A DNA stretch of 42,320 nucleotides, from NCBI GenBank assembly GCA_022788085.1, contig JALEWA010000020.1, forward strand, positions 1-42,320, given 5' to 3'. This stretch comes from Lachnospiraceae bacterium (GTDB taxonomy: Bacteria > Bacillota > Clostridia > Lachnospirales > Lachnospiraceae). The translations under genes and the position numbers were made by a program. The notes beneath the pieces were generated by a model. The model saw only the letters and a program-made list of their open reading frames with translations, did no database searches and was not told the origin of the DNA. This document shows positions 18,518 through 27,741 of this stretch, piece by piece. Within the stretch, counting starts at the first letter, position 1, and each line of letters opens with the position of its first letter.

Positions 18518-18551
18518 AAAAAAACGGAATCCAAAATGGATTCCGTTTTTT
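18518..18551. terminator. Bidirectional Rho-independent terminator
   Basis: A near-perfect palindrome: AAACGGAATCC (to 18532), a five-base loop, GGATTCCGTTT (from 18538), with A runs on the left and T runs on the right. It can stop the rightward cNMP-domain gene and the leftward CorC-type gene, which converge here. The inner edge overlaps the last two bases of the minus-strand gene. Confidence 0.92.
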
Positions 18552-19869
18552 ATGCTTCTATATCATTCTTGTTTTCCGCTGCTTCAGAGGAAGCTTCTGT
18601 TTGATCTGTATCCTGATTTTCCGGTAGGAGAATCAGAACCTTTTCAATACGATTCTGAACAACCTCTTTTGCAGTTAAAGTGATACCATCCTCTGTAACT
18701 ATCTGTTCACCTTCTGTTGGGAAACGGTCAAGCCGTTCAATCATGATTCCACCAATGGAATCAAAATCCTCTGACTGAAAATCGGTGCCAAGTGCATCAT
18801 TGATATCATCAAGCTTCATGCTTGCGTCTACCAGATATTCATGGTCTGATATTTTCTGGATTAACTCTTCTTCATCTTCATCGTATTCATCGCGAATTTC
18901 TCCGACAATTTCCTCTAGTAAGTCCTCAAGAGTAATCATGCCGACTGTTGCACCATATTCGTTAAGAACAAGAGCAACATTTGTGGTAATATTACGCATT
19001 TCAAGCAGTAAATCGGCAGTTTTCTTGAATTCATAAGTATAGTAGGCTTCACGCATAATATCACGAATTTTAAACAGTTTTTTATTTGGAACTAACAGGA
19101 AATCCTTTACATTGATGATACCGATGATATTATCACTTTCTCCTTCATAGACAGGAATTCTTGTGTACATAGATTCCTTAAAAAGATTTAACAACTCATT
19201 ATAGGAAGCTTCTACATCTATCGTTGTCATATCGATTCTTGGAATCATAATATCTTTTGCAACAGAATCACTGAAATCAAAAACGTTGTAAATCAGCTTT
19301 TTTTCTTCCTGTTCAATAACTCCGTCTTCATGACTGACATCTACATATGTCTTAAGCTCGGATTCTGTCATCATCGCTCTCTTATTCGCATCAATATGTA
19401 ACAGACGCAGTATGGCACCTGATATAATATCAATTACGAAAATAACAGGGGTTAAAATCTGCATAAGAAAATAGATAATGCCAGAATATATTAGTGCAAG
19501 TTTCTCATTATTATACATAGCCCAGGTTTTAGGAACAATTTCTCCAAAAAGAAGAACGAGAAGAGTAAGAATACCGGTCGCAATACCAACAGCAGCATTA
19601 CCGAACACACGTATCACCAATGAAGTCGTGAGAGAGGAAGCACTGATATTTACGATATTGTTACCAATCAGAATGGCACTGATCAATTTGCTTTTGTTAT
19701 CCAGTACCTTTTGCAGAGTAAGAACATGTCTGGTAGGATTTTCTTCAACCATCGCACGAACCTTGACGATATTAATGGTGGTCAGGGCTGTTTCGGCTGA
19801 CGAGAAGAATCCTGATAAGAAAAGTAAAACTGCAAGAATACAAAGTTGTATGACACCAGCGGTATCCAA
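18550..19869 (-). CDS. CNNM/CorC-family membrane protein with CBS pair
   Basis: Membrane protein of the hemolysin-C/CorC group, linked in other species to magnesium or cobalt export and resistance. It has 439 residues. The N-terminal CNNM (DUF21) domain has three to four membrane segments with GFFSSAETALTTIN and LLFGEIVPKTWAM. Two CBS repeats follow (VAKDIMIPRIDMTTID... and IRDIMREAYYTYEFKKT...TLEDLLEEIVGEIRDE), then a C-terminal CorC/HlyC domain (DFDSIGGIMIERLDRFPTEGE) and a short acidic tail. The start is a TTG on the minus strand at 19869, set by AAGGAGGA eight bases upstream; an in-frame ATG at 19917 would precede that site. It is the only leftward gene in the window. Substrate is not evident from sequence. 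Confidence 0.93.
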   Translation of the reverse strand: MDTAGVIQLCILAVLLFLSGFFSSAETALTTINIVKVRAMVEENPTRHVLTLQKVLDNKSKLISAILIGNNIVNISASSLTTSLVIRVFGNAAVGIATGILTLLVLLFGEIVPKTWAMYNNEKLALIYSGIIYFLMQILTPVIFVIDIISGAILRLLHIDANKRAMMTESELKTYVDVSHEDGVIEQEEKKLIYNVFDFSDSVAKDIMIPRIDMTTIDVEASYNELLNLFKESMYTRIPVYEGESDNIIGIINVKDFLLVPNKKLFKIRDIMREAYYTYEFKKTADLLLEMRNITTNVALVLNEYGATVGMITLEDLLEEIVGEIRDEYDEDEEELIQKISDHEYLVDASMKLDDINDALGTDFQSEDFDSIGGIMIERLDRFPTEGEQIVTEDGITLTAKEVVQNRIEKVLILLPENQDTDQTEASSEAAENKNDIEA

Positions 19870-19919
19870 AATAAAATCCTCCTTAAAATAAAAGTTATAA
19901 TTTTTTAGTATACGCATAG

Positions 19920-19948
19920 ATTATATCAATGTTATACAAGGAAAACAA
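19920..19948 (-). promoter_or_regulatory. Predicted SigA-type promoter of the CorC-type gene
   Basis: Read on the minus strand, TTGTTT (19948-19943) and TATAAT (19925-19920) are separated by 17 bases, about 50 bases upstream of the TTG start. The -10 is a perfect consensus match. Confidence 0.55.
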
Positions 19949-19982
19949 TAAAGAAATGATAAAATTTTGGGAGGATTAGGAA

Positions 19983-20345
19983 ATGGTAAGATATGAAAGA
20001 GCAGTAGCATTGTTGAAATGCCTTTTGGCAGCATATGTAGTGACAGGTATTCTGCTGCTTCTTCTTGCAGCTTTGCTGTACAAGCTGCAGCTTGGAGAAA
20101 ATACGGTAGAAATCGGAATTATCGTTGTTTATGTGATATCATCACTGCTTGCAGGATTGTTTTTCTCCAAGGGAGCAAAAAGCAGGCGCTTTCTATGGGG
20201 AATGGCAGCAGGGGCGGTCTATTTTCTGGTAATCTGCGCTTTGTCTGTTGCATTGGAGCCTGACTTTGGTCTGCTTTCCAATTCCTGTATAACTACACTA
20301 CTAATCTGTGTAGGAAGTGGTATGCTTGGGGGAATGCTTGGATAA
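19983..20345 (+). CDS. TIGR04086-type membrane protein of the SCIFF locus
   Basis: Small integral membrane protein, 120 residues, with about four hydrophobic segments (residues roughly 8-33, 40-60, 70-90 and 98-118). The third is preceded by the basic loop FSKGAKSRRF, which probably faces the cytoplasm. From its pattern, size and position upstream of a SCIFF peptide it matches the TIGR04086 family of Clostridia. The function is unknown; co-occurrence with SCIFF genes suggests a link to export or handling of the modified peptide, but that is inference. The ATG is preceded by GGGAGGATTAGG. It is divergent from the CorC-type gene. Confidence 0.75.
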   Translation: MVRYERAVALLKCLLAAYVVTGILLLLLAALLYKLQLGENTVEIGIIVVYVISSLLAGLFFSKGAKSRRFLWGMAAGAVYFLVICALSVALEPDFGLLSNSCITTLLICVGSGMLGGMLG

Positions 20346-20367
20346 GATAAAAATATTAGAAAAGTAC

Positions 20368-20396
20368 TTTTCCCAATGGAAATTTTATGCTATACT
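20368..20396 (+). promoter_or_regulatory. Possible promoter of scfA
   Basis: A good -10, TATACT at 20391-20396, lies about 60 bases before the scfA start. The -35 position 17 bases upstream (TTTTCC) is a weak match, so an activator or another arrangement may apply. Confidence 0.4.
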
Positions 20397-20454
20397 ACAT
20401 AAAGTATGAGCATAGGTCTATACAGAACTCAAATAATGTTAGGAGGCTTTTGTT

Positions 20455-20598
20455 ATGAAACATATCAAAACATTAACCACAAGAGATTATAAGGAATCCA
20501 TGAAGAAGGGTGGATGTGGAGAATGCCAGACATCCTGCCAGTCAGCTTGTAAGACATCCTGCACAGTTGGAAATCAGAGTTGCGAACAGGTTAAATAA
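20455..20598 (+). CDS. scfA: SCIFF ribosomal peptide precursor (six cysteines in forty-five)
   Basis: A 47-residue peptide with six cysteines at positions 21, 24, 28, 32, 36 and 43 in the C-terminal half. It follows a leader that begins MKHIKTLTTRDYKESMKK. This is the family hallmark of SCIFF, a precursor peptide found across Clostridia and modified by its dedicated radical-SAM enzyme to form thioether crosslinks. The spaced pattern CGECQTSCQSACKTSC and the leader agree well with family members. AGGAGG lies at 20441-20446, upstream of the ATG. The maturase gene starts 127 bases downstream, after a hairpin. The biological role of the mature product is not established. Confidence 0.95.
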   Translation: MKHIKTLTTRDYKESMKKGGCGECQTSCQSACKTSCTVGNQSCEQVK

Positions 20599-20626
20599 TC
20601 GATAAAATTATCGCAATAGATGATGA

Positions 20627-20657
20627 AATAAGCAGCGGTTTCAAATCGCTGCTTATT
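20627..20657 (+). terminator. Hairpin between scfA and scfB
   Basis: AATAAGCAGCG (20627-20637) pairs perfectly with CGCTGCTTATT (20647-20657) over a nine-base loop. Only two T end the stem, so partial termination or protection of the scfA transcript end is more likely than complete termination. It would allow much more precursor than maturase message. Confidence 0.65.
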
Positions 20658-20725
20658 GTGTGTACGAAAGGTCATAACAGCAGTCTTTGTACATACAGAA
20701 ATTGTAAGGAAAGGAAAGAAATATT

Positions 20726-22108
20726 TTGATACATCAATATAAAAATAACGGCTTCAATATTGTGCTTGATGTGAACAGCGGTTCTGTTCATGTCGTTGAT
20801 GACGTTGTTTATGACGTGATTGCCAGCATGGTTGAGAACCATATGGAAGAAGAGGAAAAGGCAGTTGCAACTGAAAAGCTGCTTGGAACCGGTAAGTTTG
20901 ATCAGGAAGTGCTTGCAGAAGCAATGGAAGAGATTTATGAATTAAAGGATGCTCAGATGCTGTTTACAGAGGATATTTATGAGAAGAGCATTGAGGCATT
21001 TAAGAACAGGGAAACGGTAGTAAAGGCGCTATGTCTGCATATCGCACATGATTGTAATCTGGCTTGTAAGTACTGTTTTGCTGAGGAAGGCGAGTATCAT
21101 GGCAGAAGAGCCCTGATGAGCTTTGAGGTTGGTAAGAAGGCATTGGATTTTCTTGTAGCAAATTCCGGAAGCCGTATGAACCTTGAGGTGGATTTCTTTG
21201 GCGGAGAACCATTGATGAACTGGCAGGTAGTAAAGGATCTGGTAGCGTATGGAAGAAGTCTGGAGGAGCCTAATCATAAGAAATTCCGTTTTACCTTAAC
21301 GACAAATGGTGTTCTTTTGAATGATGATATTCTTGAATTTGCCAATAAGGAAATGGCAAATATCGTACTTAGCATTGATGGAAGAAAGGAAGTACATGAC
21401 TTCATGAGACCACATAGAGGTGGCCAGGGAAGCTATGATGAAATCGTACCGAAGTTTCAGAAAGTAGCTGAGAGCAGAAATCAGATGAACTACTATGTAA
21501 GAGGTACCTTTACACATCATAATCTTGATTTTGCTGCAGATGTATGTCATCTTGCAGATTTAGGCTTTAAGCAGATTTCCGTGGAACCGGTAGTTGCACC
21601 GGAAACAGAAGAATATGCTTTGCGAGAAGAAGATGTTCCAAAGATTTTGGTGGAATATGACAAGCTGGCAGTGGAATTAATTAAGCGCCATAAAGAAGGG
21701 AAAGGCGTAAACTTTTTCCACTTTATGATAGATTTACAGGGTGGACCTTGCGTATATAAGCGTTTATCCGGCTGTGGTTCGGGAACAGAGTATCTTGCAG
21801 TAACACCTTGGGGTGACTTCTATCCATGTCACCAGTTTGTAGGTCAGGAGGAATTCCTGATGGGTAATGTGGACACCGGTATTGTAAATACGAAGATTCG
21901 CAATGAATTTAAATCATGTAATGTATATTCAAAGGAAAAGTGTAAGAACTGCTTTGCGAAGTTCTACTGCAGTGGAGGATGTGCAGCGAACTCTTACAAT
22001 TTTCATGGAAACATCCATGATGCATATGATCTGGGGTGTGAGTTACAAAGAAAACGTGTTGAATGTGCAATCATGATAAAAGCAGCCTTAGCAGAAGAGG
22101 AAGCATAA
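20726..22108 (+). CDS. scfB: SCIFF radical-SAM maturase (SPASM domain)
   Basis: Radical S-adenosylmethionine enzyme that builds thioether bonds between SCIFF cysteines and other residues. It is 460 residues. The N-terminal ~100 residues form a peptide-recognition region. The 4Fe-4S cluster motif CNLACKYC supplies Cys110, Cys114 and Cys117, followed by FFGGEPLMNW (the GGE motif that contacts SAM). The C-terminal SPASM domain has many cysteines for auxiliary clusters, including CGSGTEYLAVTPWGDFYPCHQF and CKNCFAKFYCSGGCAANS. The start is TTG with an AAGGAAAGGAAAG purine tract upstream. It lies between its substrate scfA and secDF, an arrangement known in Clostridia. Confidence 0.95.
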   Translation: MIHQYKNNGFNIVLDVNSGSVHVVDDVVYDVIASMVENHMEEEEKAVATEKLLGTGKFDQEVLAEAMEEIYELKDAQMLFTEDIYEKSIEAFKNRETVVKALCLHIAHDCNLACKYCFAEEGEYHGRRALMSFEVGKKALDFLVANSGSRMNLEVDFFGGEPLMNWQVVKDLVAYGRSLEEPNHKKFRFTLTTNGVLLNDDILEFANKEMANIVLSIDGRKEVHDFMRPHRGGQGSYDEIVPKFQKVAESRNQMNYYVRGTFTHHNLDFAADVCHLADLGFKQISVEPVVAPETEEYALREEDVPKILVEYDKLAVELIKRHKEGKGVNFFHFMIDLQGGPCVYKRLSGCGSGTEYLAVTPWGDFYPCHQFVGQEEFLMGNVDTGIVNTKIRNEFKSCNVYSKEKCKNCFAKFYCSGGCAANSYNFHGNIHDAYDLGCELQRKRVECAIMIKAALAEEEA

Positions 22109-22155
22109 AGATTATGCAAAGGCTAGGTGCTGGTAAAGCAAAGGAGATATAGATA

Positions 22156-24396
22156 ATGAAAAAGAGTAAAGGTATTTTAACCCTGGTGGTAACATTGCTT
22201 GCTATTATCGGACTGGGATATGTGGCAATCTGGGGTATTGGTACAGAAAAAGCCGGTGCAGCATCAGAAATCAAGCAGGGACTTGACCTTGCAGGTGGTG
22301 TAAGTATCACTTATCAGGTAGTTGGAGACGAAGAACCATCTGACGAGGATATGAGTGATACGGTGTATAAGCTTCAAAAGCGTGTAGAAACATATAGTAC
22401 GGAAGCTCTTGTATATCGTGAGGGGTCTGATCGAATTAATATCGAGATTCCGGGTGTGTCCGATGCAGATGCTATTCTTGCTGATTTAGGAAAACCGGGT
22501 GCTTTGTATTTTATCGCACCGGTAGATTCTAATGGAAATCCAAACTATTCCTACACAGGTGAAGGTGAAACCGGATTTTCGCTGAATAAGTCAATAGAAG
22601 AGTTACAGGCAGACGGAAGTATTGTATTAAGTGGTACAGATGTAGAAACGTCTCAGGGAGGTTCTACGAAAGATAGTATGGGCAACAATCAGTTTGTTGT
22701 TGCACTTACCTTTACCAAAGAAGGATCAGATGCTTTCGCAGATGCGACTGCTAAGGCATTGGGTAATACAATCGGTATTTATTATGATGGTGACTTTATC
22801 AGTGTTCCTACTGTTCAGACTGTCATTACAGAAGGTCAGGCACAGATTACCGGTATGGACAGCTTTGAAGAGGCAGAAAAACTGGCTAGCCAAATCAGAA
22901 TCGGTGGTTTGAAGCTGGAGCTTGAGGAACTGCGATCTAATGTAGTAGGTGCCCAGCTTGGTTCAGAAGCAATTACAACAAGTCTTTATGCAGCAGCAAT
23001 TGGTCTTGCTCTGATTGCAATCTTTATGATTGTTGTATATTATGTTCCTGGTTTTGCATCTGTATTAGCATTAATCATTTATACAATTCTTACTGTATTA
23101 TGTATTAATATGTTTGAACTTACGCTTACTCTTCCGGGTATTGCGGGTATTATCCTTTCCATCGGTATGGCAGTTGATGCAAACGTAATTATTTTTGCAC
23201 GTATCAGGGAAGAAATTGCGACCGGTAAGACAGTAAGATCATCCATTGATATTGGTTTTAAGAAAGCAATGTCTGCTATCGTGGATGGTAATATTACTAC
23301 TTTAATTGCAGCTTTAGTTTTAGGATTAAAAGGTTCCGGTACTGTTAAGGGCTTTGCACAGACACTTGCATTAGGTATCGTGCTTTCTATGTTCACAGCA
23401 TTGATTATTACAAGAGTCATTCTTAAGGCACTTTTTGCAATTGGCTTAAAGGATGTGAAGTTCTATGGTATTGCCAAGGAGCCTAAGAGTATTAACTTCC
23501 TTGGAAAGAGAAAGGTCTTCTTTGGAATATCTCTTGCCTTAATTGTTGCAGGATTTGTATTTATGGGAGTAAATACAGCAAACACAGGAAAAATATTGAA
23601 TTACAGCCTTGATTTTGTAGGTGGTACATCTACGAATGTAACCTTTAATGAAGATATGCCACTTGCTGATATTGATGCCAGGGTTGTTCCTGTAATTGAA
23701 GATATTACAAAGGATGCCAATGTACAGGTACAGAAGGTTGCAGGAACTAATCAGGTAATCTTTAAAACAAGGACACTGAATGTAGAAGAGCGTCAGATCT
23801 TAACAGATGCGTTAGTTGCTAACTTTGGTATTAATGATGAATTGATTACTGCAGAAACGATTAGCTCTACCATCAGCTCTGAAATGAAGAGTGATGCCAT
23901 TATCGCAGTTGTTATTGCGGCAATCTGTATGCTGTTATACATTTGGTTCCGTTTCAAGGATATCAGATTTGCTACAAGTGCAGTTGCAGCATTAATTCAT
24001 GATGTATTGGTTGTACTTGCTTTCTATGCAGCAGCAAGAGTTTCCGTAGGAAGCACTTTCATTGCATGTATGCTGACAATTGTTGGTTATTCTATTAATG
24101 CAACGATTGTTATCTTTGACAGAATCAGAGAAAATCTTGCAGTTATGGGTAAAAAGGATGCCTTGGATGATATGGTAAATAAGAGCATTAGCCAGACTCT
24201 TTCAAGAAGTATTTTCACTTCGTTAACGACCTTTGTTATGGTTGCGGCATTATTCATCCTTGGTGTATCATCTATTCGTGAATTTGCCTTACCATTAATG
24301 GTTGGTATTGTATGCGGTACTTATTCTTCCGTATGTATTACAGGTGCACTTTGGTATGTGCTTAGAACAAAGATAAAAAAAGCATCTTCTAAGTAA
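22156..24396 (+). CDS. secDF: Protein translocase SecDF, fused
   Basis: Membrane protein that uses the proton gradient to pull exported proteins through SecYEG. The 746 residues join SecD and SecF in one chain. The SecD half has an N-terminal membrane segment, the P1-type extracytoplasmic domain (IKQGLDLAGGVSITYQV, LQKRVETYSTEAL, INIEIPGV) and a membrane bundle (GIAGIILSIGMAVDANVIIFARIREE). The SecF half starts near residue 450 (NFLGKRKVFFGISL), has its own domain (YSLDFVGGTSTNVTF) and bundle (SINATIVIFDRIRENL). Both Asp-containing motifs needed for proton conduction are present. It follows the SCIFF genes and may share their transcription. Confidence 0.96.
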   Translation: MKKSKGILTLVVTLLAIIGLGYVAIWGIGTEKAGAASEIKQGLDLAGGVSITYQVVGDEEPSDEDMSDTVYKLQKRVETYSTEALVYREGSDRINIEIPGVSDADAILADLGKPGALYFIAPVDSNGNPNYSYTGEGETGFSLNKSIEELQADGSIVLSGTDVETSQGGSTKDSMGNNQFVVALTFTKEGSDAFADATAKALGNTIGIYYDGDFISVPTVQTVITEGQAQITGMDSFEEAEKLASQIRIGGLKLELEELRSNVVGAQLGSEAITTSLYAAAIGLALIAIFMIVVYYVPGFASVLALIIYTILTVLCINMFELTLTLPGIAGIILSIGMAVDANVIIFARIREEIATGKTVRSSIDIGFKKAMSAIVDGNITTLIAALVLGLKGSGTVKGFAQTLALGIVLSMFTALIITRVILKALFAIGLKDVKFYGIAKEPKSINFLGKRKVFFGISLALIVAGFVFMGVNTANTGKILNYSLDFVGGTSTNVTFNEDMPLADIDARVVPVIEDITKDANVQVQKVAGTNQVIFKTRTLNVEERQILTDALVANFGINDELITAETISSTISSEMKSDAIIAVVIAAICMLLYIWFRFKDIRFATSAVAALIHDVLVVLAFYAAARVSVGSTFIACMLTIVGYSINATIVIFDRIRENLAVMGKKDALDDMVNKSISQTLSRSIFTSLTTFVMVAALFILGVSSIREFALPLMVGIVCGTYSSVCITGALWYVLRTKIKKASSK

Positions 24397-24414
24397 AACT
24401 GTTTACAAATGTGG

Positions 24415-24460
24415 GGGCTGTCGCCCTATGGTTTTTAATCATAAAAGCGACAGCCCTCTT
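24415..24460 (+). terminator. Hairpin after secDF
   Basis: GGGCTGTCGC (24415-24424) and GCGACAGCCC (24447-24456) form a perfect 10-bp stem with a 22-base loop, followed by TCTTCC. It is probably a terminator, though the T run is poor and the loop long. Confidence 0.65.
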
Positions 24461-24486
24461 CCTATAAGGCTGAAAGGATGGAAGGA

Positions 24487-25161
24487 ATGAGAAAAGGCTT
24501 ATCAGCATCAACCTTGAAAATAATTGCTATCATTTCCATGCTGGTTGACCATTTCGCAATCGCGATATACTGGCAGATGGAACATCATAATTATGATACC
24601 TATCGATTGATGCGGGATGTTGGAAGAATTGCATTTCCTATTTATGGCTTTTTACTGGTAGAGGGATTTTTTTACACAAAAAATAGAAAAAAGTATATAG
24701 CTCGATGTCTTTTCTTTGCTGCTATATCTGAAATCCCTTTTGATACGGCTATATATGGGGAAATTTGGAATCCAGAACACCAGAATATCTTTTTTACGCT
24801 TGTATTAGGATTGTGTACATTGTCTATGTTGGAACGTATAAAAGGATATGAGTTAACAGACATATTGAGAAGAGTTGTATGCATTGCAATTGGCGCAGGA
24901 CTTGCACAGCTTCTGGAGGTTGATTATCATTATCTTGGAGTTTTATTTATTGTAATGTTTTATTATTGCAGGAATTTGAATCCGTGGTATCGTGATATGA
25001 TTGGTGTAATAGCTTTTTCCTATGAAATTACAGCACCGTTAGCATTTATCCCAATCCATCTTTACAATGGAAAACGGGGATTATCGATTAAATATATATT
25101 TTATCTGGTATACCCGGTTCATTTATTAATATATGGAATGATAAGGATGTATCTTTTATAG
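24487..25161 (+). CDS. TraX-family membrane protein
   Basis: Integral membrane protein of 224 residues with about seven hydrophobic segments. It shows family marks LSASTLKIIAIISMLVDHF, RDVGRIAFPIYGFLLVEGFFYT, SEIPFDTAIYG and the C-terminal YLVYPVHLLIYGMIRM. The name comes from the F-plasmid TraX, which acetylates pilin; chromosomal Firmicutes copies are widespread and resemble membrane acyltransferases, but their substrate is unknown. Two in-frame ATG codons exist: 24478 abuts its only possible ribosome site, so 24487, nine bases after AAGGA, is preferred. No conjugation genes are near it. It is followed by the acyl-ACP thioesterase after 50 bases. Confidence 0.85.
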   Translation: MRKGLSASTLKIIAIISMLVDHFAIAIYWQMEHHNYDTYRLMRDVGRIAFPIYGFLLVEGFFYTKNRKKYIARCLFFAAISEIPFDTAIYGEIWNPEHQNIFFTLVLGLCTLSMLERIKGYELTDILRRVVCIAIGAGLAQLLEVDYHYLGVLFIVMFYYCRNLNPWYRDMIGVIAFSYEITAPLAFIPIHLYNGKRGLSIKYIFYLVYPVHLLIYGMIRMYLL

Positions 25162-25211
25162 TAACTATGGGGATGCTGAATAGTTATCTTTTACAGTAGA
25201 GAGGAAATGAA

Positions 25212-25919
25212 ATGTACGTATTCGAAACAAAGGTAAGATATAGTGAAACTGATGATAGGCTGATATTGACACTTCCAGCATTGGCGAAGTATTTTCAGGA
25301 CACCTGTATCTTCGAAGCAGAGGATGGCAATATCAACATGGAGTATCTGATGGGCAGAAAGCTTGCATGGGTACTTGGCTCGTGGCAGATTGTAATGAAC
25401 AGATTGCCTGTTTTAAATGAAAAAATAAAGATTTACACTGTCCCATATGAATTTAAGGGGTTTATAGGATACCGTAATTTTTGGATCGAAGATGAAGCAG
25501 GAAACTGCATTGTGAAAGCTGCTTCCATTTGGACACTTGTAAATATTGAAAAGGTGAAGCCTTTTAAACCGGATCAGGAGATTTTATCAGGTTATTCATT
25601 AGGTGAGAAGCTGGAAATGGAGTACGCATCCAGAAAAATCGTGGTTGAGGGTGAAGGAGAAAGAGGAAAAGAGCATATTGTTTATAAGGCTCAGATTGAT
25701 ACGAATCATCATTTAAATAATTCAGAATACATTAATCTGGCTTATGAATATTTGCCTGAAAATGTAAAAGTGAATCAATTACGAGTTGAATATAAAAAAG
25801 CAGCATATTTGGGAGAAACGATAGTTCCTCTGATATATAGACAGAAGCAAAAAATACAAGTGAAGCTAAATGATATGGAAATGAATCCATATGCAGTTGT
25901 GGAGTTCTCATATGAGTAA
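25212..25919 (+). CDS. Acyl-ACP thioesterase
   Basis: Hydrolyses acyl-acyl carrier protein to free fatty acids in the cytoplasm. The 235 residues carry two hot-dog folds as in FatA/FatB-like bacterial enzymes. The first begins TKVRYSETDDRLILTLPALAKYFQD, with LAWVLGSWQIVMNRLP and FKGFIGYRNFWIEDEAG. The second holds the catalytic-type segment IDTNHHLNNSEYINLAYEYL, whose Asp, Asn and His fit the family triad. GAGAGGAAATGAA precedes the ATG. The end overlaps the recJ start by eight bases, which implies coupled translation. The preferred chain length cannot be read from sequence. Confidence 0.88.
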   Translation: MYVFETKVRYSETDDRLILTLPALAKYFQDTCIFEAEDGNINMEYLMGRKLAWVLGSWQIVMNRLPVLNEKIKIYTVPYEFKGFIGYRNFWIEDEAGNCIVKAASIWTLVNIEKVKPFKPDQEILSGYSLGEKLEMEYASRKIVVEGEGERGKEHIVYKAQIDTNHHLNNSEYINLAYEYLPENVKVNQLRVEYKKAAYLGETIVPLIYRQKQKIQVKLNDMEMNPYAVVEFSYE

Positions 25920-27693
25920 GTGGATGGTGGCAGCAAAGAGGGCTGATTTTCAAAAGCTCTCGGAAGAATTTCATATTAGTCCGGTACTGGCAAGAATTAT
26001 TCGTAATCGTGATGTGATTACGAAAGAGGAAATGCAAAAATTCCTGTATGGAACGATGGATGATCTCTATGCACCTGATTTGCTAAAGGATATGGATAAG
26101 GCGATTGCTATTCTGATGAAAAAGATAGCAGAAGGAAAGAAAATCAGAATTATTGGCGATTATGACATAGATGGTGTATGTTCGACCTATATTTTATATA
26201 AGGGATTGTCTTATTGTGGTGCTGTTACGGATACGGCGATTCCGCATCGTATGAAGGATGGCTATGGTTTGAATGAGAACCTGATTTGGGAGGCATACGA
26301 AGCAGGGGCAGATACCATAGTAACCTGCGATAATGGTATTGCAGCTTCTGCACAGATTGAGTATGCCAACTCCCTTGGAATGACGGTAGTAATTACAGAC
26401 CATCATGAGGTGCCCTATGAAGAAGTTGCCGGTAAGAGACTTTATAGAATTCCAGATGCTGCAGCGGTTGTAGATCCAAAGCAGGAAGAAAGTCATTATC
26501 CATTTCCGGAAATCTGCGGAGCAGTGGTTGCCTATAAGGTTATTCTGGCTTTAACAGCAAAAATGCAGAAGAAGAGTTGGAAAGAGGTAATGAAATCTGA
26601 GCTTGGCTTAGAACTCATGGAATTTGCAGCCTTTGCAACGATTGGTGATGTCATGGAGCTCAGGGATGAAAACCGCATTATCGTAAAGAGTGGTTTAACC
26701 TTAATGAAGAATACCAGAAATCTTGGTTTGAAGGCGTTAATGGATGCGACAGGAACAGAACCGGAAAATATCAAACCATACACGATAGGATTTGTTCTCG
26801 GACCTTGCCTGAATGCAACAGGGAGACTTGATAGTGCGGTAAGTGCCTTGGAACTCTTTCAGGCAAAGGACAGAGCAACAGCGGCTACCATTGCAGGAAA
26901 TCTGAAGGAAATGAATGACAGCCGTAAGGAGCTGACCTTATATGGTTTAGAGCAGGCAATTGCACAGGTTGAGGAAAAGGGCTATGAGAAAGATAAGGTT
27001 CTGGTCATTTATTTACCGGATGTACATGAGAGTCTTGCAGGAATTATTGCAGGAAGAATTCGTGAGAAATATGGGAAACCTGCCTTTGTGCTTACGAATG
27101 GTGAGGAAGGCGTAAAAGGTTCAGGGCGATCTATTGAATGCTTTCATATGTACGATGAGATGACAAAATGCAAGGAACTTTTTTCAAAATACGGAGGGCA
27201 TAAGCTGGCAGCAGGTCTGTCTCTGCCGGAGGAAAACGTGGATCAGTTTAGAAATGCCTTGAATGCGAATTGTACACTGACGCCCGAGGATTTTGAGGAA
27301 AAGGTATTGATTGACGTTCCAATGCCGATGGAGTATGTAAGTCTTGACTTTGTCAAGGAACTGGATTTGCTGGAGCCTTTTGGGAATGGAAACCCAAAGC
27401 CTTTGTTTGCACAGAAACAGGTTAGATTTCTAAAGGGCAGGATTCTTGGACAGAATCGTAATGTGGGTAAATACACGGTTGCAGATGAAGCAGACAGAGT
27501 GTACGAAATGATTTATTTTGGAGATATAGAAGCATTAAATACTTATATGAGGCAAAAGTTTGGGGAACAGAATGTAGATGCACTCTACTATGGAAGAAGC
27601 CATGAGATTCAGATGTCTGTTGTTTATTATCCTGAAATCAATGAATTCAGGGGAAATGTATCCGTTCAGATGGTCATGAAGTATTATCAGTAG
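25912..27693 (+). CDS. recJ: Single-stranded-DNA-specific exonuclease RecJ
   Basis: 5'-to-3' exonuclease on single-stranded DNA, acting in recombination and mismatch or base-excision repair. It has 593 residues. The DHH-domain metal motifs are visible: GDYDIDGVCSTY, CDNGIAA, and VVITDHHEVP. Further on are VDPKQEESHYPF and, in the DHHA1 domain, GRSIECFHMYDEM and YGGHKLAAGLSL. A C-terminal OB-like domain follows (LLEPFGNGNPKPLFAQKQV). The ATG at 25912 overlaps the stop of the thioesterase; an in-frame GTG/ATG candidate at 25891 lies deeper in that gene and is not preferred. A small intergenic unit with its own terminator follows. Confidence 0.95.
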   Translation: MSKWMVAAKRADFQKLSEEFHISPVLARIIRNRDVITKEEMQKFLYGTMDDLYAPDLLKDMDKAIAILMKKIAEGKKIRIIGDYDIDGVCSTYILYKGLSYCGAVTDTAIPHRMKDGYGLNENLIWEAYEAGADTIVTCDNGIAASAQIEYANSLGMTVVITDHHEVPYEEVAGKRLYRIPDAAAVVDPKQEESHYPFPEICGAVVAYKVILALTAKMQKKSWKEVMKSELGLELMEFAAFATIGDVMELRDENRIIVKSGLTLMKNTRNLGLKALMDATGTEPENIKPYTIGFVLGPCLNATGRLDSAVSALELFQAKDRATAATIAGNLKEMNDSRKELTLYGLEQAIAQVEEKGYEKDKVLVIYLPDVHESLAGIIAGRIREKYGKPAFVLTNGEEGVKGSGRSIECFHMYDEMTKCKELFSKYGGHKLAAGLSLPEENVDQFRNALNANCTLTPEDFEEKVLIDVPMPMEYVSLDFVKELDLLEPFGNGNPKPLFAQKQVRFLKGRILGQNRNVGKYTVADEADRVYEMIYFGDIEALNTYMRQKFGEQNVDALYYGRSHEIQMSVVYYPEINEFRGNVSVQMVMKYYQ

Positions 27694-27741
27694 TTTATGA
27701 TTTGTTTAGAAAAATAAGTTTTATTTTATGAATCCTACACA

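Noticed and set aside
24487-25161. TraX-like gene as a sign of a conjugative plasmid
   Set aside because: Chromosomal TraX homologues are common in Firmicutes, and no transfer genes or composition change surround this one.
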